A DNA stretch of 7,424 nt. Origin: Deltaproteobacteria bacterium. Its GTDB lineage: Bacteria; Bdellovibrionota; UBA1018; UBA923. The notes beneath the pieces were generated by a model. It had not been told where the DNA came from. It saw nothing but the letters and a program-made list of their open reading frames with translations, and searched no databases. Where the stretch lies: the NCBI GenBank assembly GCA_016194795.1, contig JACQAX010000157.1, positions 1 through 7,424 on the forward strand, in the 5' to 3' direction. The position numbers and the translations under genes were made by a program. Shown in pieces: positions 1 through 6,000 of this stretch (positions are counted from its first letter, which is position 1; the number at the start of each line of letters is the position of its first letter).

Positions 1-588
1 CACGACGATCGTGCCCGACATGCTCTGCGCGCCGTGGATCGAGCAGAAGTACGGGAACGTTCCCGGCGTGTTGAACGTGAACATGAAGTTGCCTCCGGGA
101 GCGATCGTGCCGGAGTCAAACGAGCCATCGGTGGCCGTAGCCGTGTGGGGCATCGAATCGGAGTTGACCCACATGACCGTGGTTCCGACGTGTACGATCA
201 ACGGATTCTGTCCGTAGGCCGCGGTACCCGTGCCGGTGGCGCCCGCCGGAATCGTGACGGTGACGCTTGAGGCGGTTGGAGACGGCGAAGGCGATGGCGA
301 CGGAGATGGCGTCACGCTCGGTGAAGGCGATGGAGAAGGTGACGGCGAAGGCGATGGCGAAGGCGATGGCGAGGGCGAGGGTGACGGCGATGGCGACGGA
401 GACGGTGCCGGTGACGGCGCCTTCGCCTGCTGCCCCTGCTGCTGTCCTTGCTGGGCGCCAAGCGAACCCGTCGCTTCTCTCGAGTCGTCCGTGCCGGAGT
501 TGCACGACGAAAACGCCGCGGCCGCACCGAGGGCCGCTGCCAGAGCTCCGGCCGTGAATATCGTAGAGGTCCGTGTGAAATAACGCAT
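1..588 (-). CDS. Membrane-anchored cupredoxin (plastocyanin-like), 3' end cut by window edge
   Basis: The reading frame is open from an ATG at 588 to the left edge (196 codons, no stop), so the C-terminus is missing, probably only by a few residues. Residues 1-28 look like a signal peptide with an Ala/Leu core, followed by a relaxed lipobox, F26-S27-S28-C29, so it is probably a lipoprotein. A Gln/Gly patch (about 45-54) leads into a Ser-Pro linker (58-104). Residues about 107-196 are a cupredoxin domain: a His ligand at H148 (context MPHTATA) and C182-S-I-H185-x4-M190, the C-x2-H-x4-M copper loop of plastocyanin and amicyanin. All four type 1 copper ligands are present. The family carries electrons at the membrane surface; its partner here is not visible. 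The start is fixed by AAGGAG six bases upstream. It is divergent from the repeat-protein gene at 795. An alternative is a copper-binding protein without an electron-transfer role. Confidence 0.88.
   Translation of the reverse strand, partial: MRYFTRTSTIFTAGALAAALGAAAAFSSCNSGTDDSREATGSLGAQQGQQQGQQAKAPSPAPSPSPSPSPSPSPSPSPSPSPSPSPSPSPSVTPSPSPSPSPSPTASSVTVTIPAGATGTGTAAYGQNPLIVHVGTTVMWVNSDSMPHTATATDGSFDSGTIAPGGNFMFTFNTPGTFPYFCSIHGAQSMSGTIVV
277..417 (-). repeat. Ser-Pro dipeptide tandem repeat inside the cupredoxin gene
   Basis: The stretch encodes residues 58-104 as almost perfectly alternating Pro-Ser, with about 23 prolines. Only an Ala at 61 and a V-T pair at 92-93 interrupt the rhythm. At DNA level it is a degenerate 6-base repeat in which Ser and Pro codons vary at the third base. 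It acts as an extended, flexible tether between the anchor and the copper domain. Such a tract is prone to slippage and therefore to length variation between strains. Confidence 0.9.
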
Positions 589-594
589 CTGCGT

Positions 595-600
595 CTCCTT
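595..600 (-). promoter_or_regulatory. Ribosome binding site of the cupredoxin gene
   Basis: AAGGAG lies six bases before the ATG at 588. It supports this frame over the two other long open minus-strand frames that the Ser-Pro repeat creates here. Confidence 0.8.
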
Positions 601-633
601 TTGCTTTTGTTTGGGGGTAAAAAAAAGATCAGC

Positions 634-658
634 GAGACATCCTTGCATCGCGCGTTCC
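634..658 (-). promoter_or_regulatory. Possible ECF-sigma-type promoter for the cupredoxin gene
   Basis: On the minus strand GGAAC (658-654) is followed after 15 bases by GTCTC (638-634). This resembles the GGAAC / GTC layout of many extracytoplasmic-function sigma promoters. Transcription would start about 35-40 bases before the cupredoxin ATG, and the leader would contain an eight-T run (626-619). The motif is short and could be chance. Confidence 0.28.
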
Positions 659-794
659 ACTCGCACGAGTAGACCCGGCGGTTCGTGAAATGCTGGTGGA
701 CGACGCCGAGAGCCGTCGGATTCGGGTCGACGATCCCGAGTAGCTCCGCTTTCATGGCATTCGTTGATCGAAACCATTTACAGGAGGAAATGAC

Positions 795-1193
795 ATGAAA
801 GCTTTAACGATGGCAGTACTCTCGGCGGCCGGACTCGCTCTCTCGATCGGCGCGTATGCGCAGCAGTCGGACAATTCCCAGAATGCCAGCTCGAACCAGA
901 ACAGCAGCTCGAACCAGAGCGCTGGCGGCCAGGCCACCAAGGGCGGCCAGTCGACCAAGGGCGGCCAGTCGACCAAGGGCGGCCAGGCTACCAAGGGTGG
1001 CCAGGCTACCAAGGGCGGGCAGGCCACGAAGGGCGGCCAGGCCGTGAAGGGGGGCCAGGCGACCAAGGGTGGCCAGGCCACCAAGGGCGGCCAGGCCGTG
1101 AAGGGCGGACAGTCGAAGGGCGGTCAAAGCTCGATGGGCTCCAGCTCTTCGCAGGGCTCTTCTTCGGCCGGCTCGAGCGGCAGCGGCTACTGA
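795..1193 (+). CDS. Secreted hexapeptide-repeat (GGQ[AS][TV]K) protein, function unknown
   Basis: The 132-residue product begins with a clear Sec signal peptide: K2, a hydrophobic core at residues 3-19, and a likely AYA|QQ cut after residue 22. A Ser/Asn/Gln-rich segment (23-43) follows. Then come ten uninterrupted hexapeptides GGQ[AS][TV]K (44-103), two imperfect units (to about 114), and a Ser/Gly tail ending GSGY. The mature protein should be disordered and carries one Lys per repeat, so it is basic. No enzymatic motif or cysteine is present. It faintly recalls the KGG motif of bacterial stress proteins (GsiB, Con-10), but the period of 6 differs from their roughly 20 and the export signal argues against homology. 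AGGAGG at 782-787, seven bases before the ATG, fixes the start. It appears monocistronic, followed by two hairpins. I do not recognise a family. Confidence 0.82.
   Translation: MKALTMAVLSAAGLALSIGAYAQQSDNSQNASSNQNSSSNQSAGGQATKGGQSTKGGQSTKGGQATKGGQATKGGQATKGGQAVKGGQATKGGQATKGGQAVKGGQSKGGQSSMGSSSSQGSSSAGSSGSGY
924..1103 (+). repeat. Ten 18-bp tandem coding repeats
   Basis: The repeat unit is roughly GGCGGCCAGGCCACCAAG, repeated ten times in frame. Units differ mostly at third bases (GGC/GGT/GGG, GCC/GCT/GCG, ACC/ACG) and by three amino-acid choices: A or S at position 4, T or V at position 5. Such close similarity suggests recent expansion by slippage or unequal recombination. The copy number may vary between strains and may be collapsed or expanded in short-read assemblies. 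Confidence 0.93.
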
Positions 1194-1202
1194 TCCCACG
1201 CG

Positions 1203-1221
1203 AAAAAAACGCCTCGGCGTT
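1203..1221 (-). terminator. Terminator-like hairpin with its T-run on the minus strand
   Basis: AACGCC and GGCGTT (1208-1213 and 1216-1221) form a short GC stem. Read on the minus strand it runs straight into seven Ts (1209-1203), the classic intrinsic terminator shape. On the plus strand the A-run precedes the stem and only a weak TTGT follows it. No minus-strand gene ends here, so it may block antisense transcription or act weakly for the repeat-protein gene. Confidence 0.45.
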
Positions 1222-1231
1222 GTAGGTAGGT

Positions 1232-1269
1232 ACAAGGGCGGGCTCGCGTATCAGCGGGCTCGCCCTTGT
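1232..1269 (+). terminator. Long GC-rich hairpin after the repeat-protein gene
   Basis: ACAAGGGCG (1232-1240) pairs perfectly with CGCCCTTGT (1261-1269). The stem extends inward through 1241-1247 and 1254-1260 with two G-U pairs, giving about 16 paired positions around a GTATCA loop. There is no T-run after it, so it is not a textbook intrinsic terminator. It may protect the 3' end of the upstream mRNA, end transcription weakly, or lie in the leader of the gene at 1293. Confidence 0.5.
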
Positions 1270-1292
1270 CACGTGATGGGACCCATGCTTGG

Positions 1293-2402
1293 ATGATTTC
1301 CATGCTCACCACACTCCTGTCCGTCGCGGCTCTAGCCGCGCCCGCCGCTCCCGCCTTCGATCCCTACAACGCTTACCTATGGAACAAGGCCAACCGCGAC
1401 CGCCACAACGGCAAGGTCGATCGCGGCGACTGGTTCGAGTGGTGGTACTACAAAGTCGTGCCGCCCAAATCGGAGACGACGAGCGACGAGGACGCGTTTT
1501 ACTTCGTCTACGGCATCGTCAACCCCTGGGACGAAGCCCGCAGCAACGCCGCCTCGCGTGCCTACGTAGGCTTCGGCAGCTTCGCCGACAAGCGCATGGC
1601 CGAGCTCCGGCTCGCGCCCGGCGAGTTTCGCGGCAGCTACGACTCGACCGACGTTCGCGTCGGCGGCGCCAACGTCGCCACCGATCGGGCGCTCGTCGGC
1701 AGGGTGGACGACGTCGAGTGGAACATCGCGCTCGAGCGTGATTGGACCTTCAACGCCATGGGGTGGGCGATGTCGAAGGACTGGCTCTTCAACATCTACT
1801 GGTATCCCGCGCAAGCCTCCGCGTTCATGACGGGCGACGTGCGGATCGGCGATCGCAAGATCCACCTCGACCACGCCCCCGCGTACCAGGATCGCAACTG
1901 GGGCACGAGCTTTCCGGCCTGGTGGACCTGGATCGTCTCCAATAACTTCAAGAGCTCTCCCGGCACGGTGCTCGCGGCCGGAGGCGGACGCCCGAAGCTG
2001 GCCGGTGGCTTCGACGCTTTCGAGGGCGTGACGATCGGTCTGCGCCTCGGAGGATCGGGGGGGCCTGAGTATGCTTTCCGCCCCGTGGACGGCGACCGCG
2101 TTCGCGTCGACGTGAGCTTCGGCAAATGGGAGGTGGTCGCGCGCAACTCGCGCGGCGAGGAGATCCGCATCTCCGCCTTCGCTCCGCGCGAGAAGTTCAT
2201 GGATCTCAAATTCGCCACGCCGCAGGGGCAGGTCTTCCACGATTTCGAGGCGCTGCGAGGCCATGTGAGCGTGAAGCTCTACAAGCGACTGAAGCTCGTC
2301 GCCGCGCTCGAAAGCGACGACGCGGGTATCGAGTACGGCTCGGCCGACGCCCACGCGCTCGAGAACGCGTTCGGCGACGGCCGTGCCGAGCTCTTTAGGT
2401 AA
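1293..2402 (+). CDS. Exported tocopherol cyclase-like (lipocalin/CrtC-like fold) protein
   Basis: The product is 369 residues from the ATG at 1293. Residues 1-21 form a hydrophobic Ala-rich export signal with a likely cut near APA|FDP. The mature N-terminus holds the aromatic motif GDWFEWWYYKV (45-55), and the centre holds AYQDRNWGTSFPAWWTWI (197-214). A W-F-E-x-W-Y-x-K motif and a D/E-x-N-W-G-x-x-F-P-x-x-W-x-W motif are what I associate with the tocopherol cyclase (VTE1) family and related two-domain lipocalin-like proteins, including carotenoid hydratase CrtC. In plants and cyanobacteria the enzyme closes the chromanol ring of vitamin E. No tocopherol pathway genes are nearby, so the substrate here is unknown, perhaps a prenylated or hydrophobic compound. 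The start is uncertain: TTG 1266 is in frame but inside the hairpin, and ATG 1302 has GGA eight bases upstream. The signal lacks a basic N-region with either ATG. Confidence 0.68.
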   Translation: MISMLTTLLSVAALAAPAAPAFDPYNAYLWNKANRDRHNGKVDRGDWFEWWYYKVVPPKSETTSDEDAFYFVYGIVNPWDEARSNAASRAYVGFGSFADKRMAELRLAPGEFRGSYDSTDVRVGGANVATDRALVGRVDDVEWNIALERDWTFNAMGWAMSKDWLFNIYWYPAQASAFMTGDVRIGDRKIHLDHAPAYQDRNWGTSFPAWWTWIVSNNFKSSPGTVLAAGGGRPKLAGGFDAFEGVTIGLRLGGSGGPEYAFRPVDGDRVRVDVSFGKWEVVARNSRGEEIRISAFAPREKFMDLKFATPQGQVFHDFEALRGHVSVKLYKRLKLVAALESDDAGIEYGSADAHALENAFGDGRAELFR

Positions 2403-2425
2403 AAAAATGGACGCGGACCGCGGGC
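2401..2425 (-). terminator. Weak possible terminator of the ferritin-like gene
   Basis: The two converging genes end 33 bases apart. On the minus strand a small GC stem (CGCG-GTC-CGCG) is followed within a few bases by seven Ts (2407-2401). The four-pair stem is short, so this is tentative. The T-run lies at the last codon positions of the converging plus-strand gene. Confidence 0.28.
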
Positions 2426-2435
2426 GACGGACAGG

Positions 2436-2903
2436 CTAGGCGACCGTTCTGGTGCGCCCTTCCCAGACCCGGTCGTCGATGCAACGCTTGACGTAGTCGA
2501 GATGCCGACGTTCGTCGTCACGGTTTTTCTGCACGACGATGCGGATGTCGTCGGGCAGCTCGAAGGTGAGCGCCTCGGCGTAATGCTTGTTGGTCAGCTC
2601 CTCGTTGCTCTGCATCGCCTTGATCGCTTCCTCGTTGCCCATCATGCTGCGGATGGCGGTGAAGCCCTGGATCAGAAAGCCCTTCAGATCGGGCGTGCGC
2701 GTCGGCGCGGTGCCGCCGAGCCGCTCGATAAAGACGCTCAGCTCGCTGATGTGCCGCTCATGGTCGACCCGGAAAGCGGTCAGGCGTTGCTTGACGTCGG
2801 GAATGTCGATGCGCTCGATGGCCGACGTGTACGCGTGCACGGCGTCGACGTCGAGCTTGGCGAGCGATTCGAGACAGGAAACCAGGTCATTGCGTTCAGC
2901 CAT
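2436..2903 (-). CDS. Ferritin-like four-helix protein (DUF2383/PA2169-like)
   Basis: The product is 155 cytoplasmic residues without a signal peptide. Four amphipathic helices can be read: about 8-32, 36-62 ending in LGG, 75-114 around NEELTNKHYAEAL, and 119-147. Acidic and His residues sit where ferritin-like folds bind metal: E30, the D47-H48-E49-R-H51 cluster, E102/H107, and D129-D130-E131-x-x-H134. The layout (helical hairpin, LGG turn, second hairpin, late E-x-x-H) matches the DUF2383 / PA2169 ferritin-like group, whose function is poorly defined; a diiron or stress role is inference. The start at 2903 is chosen because AAGGAGG lies seven bases upstream. The frame is open to an ATG at 2960, but that would add 19 residues across the ribosome site. 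It is divergent from the LamG gene and convergent with the cyclase-like gene. Confidence 0.78.
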   Translation of the reverse strand: MAERNDLVSCLESLAKLDVDAVHAYTSAIERIDIPDVKQRLTAFRVDHERHISELSVFIERLGGTAPTRTPDLKGFLIQGFTAIRSMMGNEEAIKAMQSNEELTNKHYAEALTFELPDDIRIVVQKNRDDERRHLDYVKRCIDDRVWEGRTRTVA

Positions 2904-2910
2904 GGGAAGT

Positions 2911-2916
2911 CCTCCT
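2911..2916 (-). promoter_or_regulatory. Ribosome binding site deciding the ferritin-like start
   Basis: AGGAGG, within AAAAGGAGG on the minus strand, stands seven bases before the ATG at 2903. It is the strongest site in the window and argues against the longer start at 2960. Confidence 0.85.
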
Positions 2917-2927
2917 TTTCGTTCGTT

Positions 2928-2943
2928 TGCCCCACACATGCCA
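2928..2943 (-). promoter_or_regulatory. Possible sigma-54 (-24/-12) promoter of the ferritin-like gene
   Basis: The minus strand reads TGGCATGTGTGGGGCA. It has the invariant GG-N10-GC spacing and matches 9 of 12 positions of TGGCACG-N4-TTGCA. The -12 element is GGGC instead of TTGC. The predicted transcript would begin at about 2917, just at the ribosome site, giving a very short leader; that counts against it. Confidence 0.3.
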
Positions 2944-2970
2944 GACTCGCGCCAGTCCACCTCTCAGGTC

Positions 2971-3022
2971 CTTAACAGTCCTCTTAACATTTTTAAAAAA
3001 ATGCTTAATTTCAATCACTTAA
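2971..3022. promoter_or_regulatory. AT-rich divergent control region with paired TTAACA repeats
   Basis: In an otherwise GC-rich window, 2971-3070 is strikingly AT-rich. CTTAA occurs four times (2971, 2983, 3004, 3018). The first two sit in identical TTAACA hexamers (2972-2977 and 2984-2989) separated by six bases, i.e. about one helical turn, as expected for a dimeric response regulator. TTAACA repeats are the known box of Bacillus PhoP, but assigning PhoP/PhoB here is inference. The region separates the divergent ferritin-like and LamG genes and could control either. Confidence 0.4.
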
Positions 3023-3070
3023 GAAGACTGCCTGCGTTTTTCAATGGTTGATTGATAAGGTACACTATTA

Positions 3071-6000
3071 ATGATGGGGCCACCGTTTCGCAGGCGCACT
3101 CTCGCAGTGGTGTTTTTTCCGCTGTACTGCCTTGTCCTTAGCGCCTGCAACATCTCGATCACGCAGCTCAACACCGATCCGCCGCCGGGGACGCCGCCCT
3201 CGGGGCCGATTCTCGACGGCGGCGGCGATCAGATCTTTCCGTCCCATTACGCGACTCGCGACAACCTCGTCACGGTCGACTTCAACAACGTCCAGCCGGG
3301 CTACGCGACCGACTTCGAGATGAGCTACACGTGCCGCTTCCAGCAGTTCGTGAACGGCGTGGCCGGCGGCGCGAGCGACTGCGCGAACCTGCCCGGAACG
3401 GCGAGCTTCGATTCGACGAGCGGCATCCTGCTCTGGACGCCGGGCCTCACGGCGTTCGGTCCGTACGTCATCACCGGTTACGGCACGAACAAGGTGGCGA
3501 CGGCCAGCGTCTCGGTCGTCGTCGACGTGCGCCAGCCGTACTCGCTCACCAACCTCACCTGCGATCTCGACGCGCAGTTCGCCAACTTCTCGACGCCGAT
3601 CAGCGGCGCGGCCACGAGCTGGCGCGACCTCACGACCAACGGACACGACGGCACGATCGTCGCGTCAGTCAACAACGGCACGACGAGCGGTTGGCTCGGC
3701 ACCGGATCGGCGTCGTCGCCGTACGAGCTGGGTGATCTGTTCGGCGCCGGGCGCGTCGATCTGGGCTTGAATACCGTGATCGGCACCTTCCAAAATTCCA
3801 TGGCCTTCTCGACGTGGATCACCACGCAGGCGACCAACAACGTGAGCTCGGTCGTCATGGGAAACAGCAACACCCTCGGGCAGGGGTACGTGCTCAAGCA
3901 GTCGGACCTGATCACGCCGCGCCTCGAGCTCGCCGTAGGTCACAAGCGGTATCGCGACGTCGTGCTCGCCGACGCTCCGACCGGTTACTGGCGCCTGATC
4001 GATACCGGCGCGACCACCACCGCCGTGGATGTCGCGACGGTGGCGCACAACGGAACTTATACCGGCGGCTACACGCTCGGCGTGAACGGGTTGGTCTCGG
4101 GCGATCCGGGCCAGGCCGTGACGTTCGATGGCGCGAGCGGCTACGTGAACGTGGCCGACACCGCGGTGCTCAAGTTCGGCGCGGGCTCGTTCTCGCTCGA
4201 GACCTGGGCCAACGTCACCAACGCGAACCAGAACGCCTCGCTCATCGCCAAGCGCTCGTCGGCCACCGCGACCCAGTACAATATGTTCGTCTGCGGCGGC
4301 ACCGCGACGGGCGATTTCTCGGACGTGACGACCGGAAAGAAGCTCTGCGTGTTCATCTTCGACAGTGGCGCGGGCTCCTACCGCTCGTACGTGAGCACGA
4401 CGTCCTACGCCGACGGCGCGATCCACCATTTTCTCGCGACCTACGACGCGGTGGCCGACGCCATCGCGGTCTACGTCGACGGGGCCGCCGCCGCGGGGAC
4501 GACGTTCACCAGCGGCGCCGTGCCCAACAGCGACCACACGGATCCCCTGAGGATCGCCAACGCGTCCGGCGCGGCGAACTTCCTGAGCGCAACCTTCCAG
4601 GAGGCGGCGGTTTACGCCTACCCGCTCTCGAGCGGGCAGGCCAAGGCGCACTTTGATGCCGGTCGCAACGCGGGCACGGGCCCGACGTTCTACGCCAACA
4701 ACATCCTCTCGTGGCAGCCCAAGGGCTACTGGCGCCTCGGCGAGAGCGCGGGCGGCACGGCCTACGATTTCTCGACGAATGCCAACGACGGCGCATACTC
4801 GTCGAGCGGCGTCGTCCTCGGCAATGCCGGGGCGCTTGGCGCCGCCGATGCCGACACGTCGGCCTTCTTCGACGGCACCAACGGCCGCGTGGTCGCCACG
4901 CGCCTCTCCGATCCCGGCGCCAACGCCTTCGTCACGGTCGCGGCTTGGGTGTATCCGACGATCGCGACGAACCTCGCCACCTACACGGTCGTCGAGAACG
5001 GGCTGAGCGGCAGTTTTTTCAACTACGGCCTCGTGCTCAGTGGCAACGGCGTGAATCTGGCGCTCATGGGGCGCGACACCGCCGGCGACTGCCTGGTGAG
5101 CGGCTACGTCATCCCACGCAACGCCTGGACGCACGTCGCGATCACCTTCAACGGAGCCGGCGCGGCCCACGGCTTCATCAACGGCGTCGACACCGGCACG
5201 ACGTGCGGAGCGATGCAGACGAGCGCCTCGGCCGCCGGAGGCAACTTCTTCATCGGCACGCGCACCACGGCGGGCGGGGAAGATTTCCAGGGCGCCATCG
5301 ACGAGGTCGCCGTGTTCTACCATGCCGCGTCCGCGCGCCAGATCGCGCAGATGTACTCGAACGGCGGGTTCTGGAAATGCCTTTCGCAGTCGAAGATCGC
5401 CATCGGCCTCTGGGATTACGTCGGCGGGATCTGGGACGGCACGAACCTCTCGCTGTTCATGAACGGCCGCAAGGAATGCGCGATCCAGCCCGGCACGACT
5501 TTCACCAACCCCAGCAGCGCGCTCCTGTTCGGCAGGGATGCGTCGGGCCAGCTCGCCTGGGCCGGGCAGGTGGGCGAGCTGCGCCTCTACTCGAGCGGAA
5601 CGGCGGCGGCGCAGGCGACGAACTTCGCCGCCACGGCCCCGCGCTACCAGACGACCTCGCCCGGGAACATCGCGACGAGCGGGCTCCTCCTAAACCTCGA
5701 CGCCGCCCTCGCCAAGCGCGGCACGCTCCCGTTCGCCAATGGCTGCGCCACGAGCGACCTGGCGTGGACCGATCTTTCCGCGACCCAGGCCGACGCCACC
5801 GTCGAGGCCTTCAGCGCCTGCGTCGCCGGCACGCTCGGCTGGTCGGGCAACGGCACCGCCGCGAACCCTTACCGGCTGGCGTTCAACGGGACGTTCGCGC
5901 GGGCGCGCATTCCCTACAACGCCGCGCTGGACGTCGGCGCGGGCGACTTCACCGTCGAGCTTTGGACGAAGATGAGCACGCAGGCGAATTATCAGAATCT

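Noticed and set aside
230..583. Plus-strand frame with GDGEGDGDG repeats that looks like a calcium-binding acidic repeat
   Set aside because: It is the exact antisense of the PSPSPS linker in the cupredoxin gene, whose frame has a signal peptide, ribosome site and copper ligands.
312..755. A minus-strand 147-codon frame beginning MKAELLGIVD, with a plausible first 45 residues
   Set aside because: It lacks a ribosome site, reads an eight-T run as Phe-Phe-Leu, and then becomes an Arg/His-rich shadow of the Ser-Pro repeat of the cupredoxin gene. The first part overlaps the likely promoter region. It could be a decayed remnant, but the evidence is thin.
752..1084. Minus-strand frame with repeated PPLVAW units
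   Set aside because: It is the antisense of the hexapeptide repeat array; it has no ribosome site or signal, and the plus frame explains the region.
924..1103. CRISPR-like periodic array
   Set aside because: The 18-bp units are contiguous with no unique spacers and keep a reading frame; it is a coding tandem repeat.
1377..2354. 325-codon minus-strand open frame across the cyclase-like gene
   Set aside because: The composition is that of an antisense shadow, and the plus frame carries the signal peptide and aromatic motifs.
3665..5323. Long 552-codon minus-strand open frame
   Set aside because: High GC makes antisense frames of the LamG gene open. Its product is Arg/Gly/Val/Ala/His-rich with no domain pattern, whereas the plus frame has a lipobox and LamG motifs.
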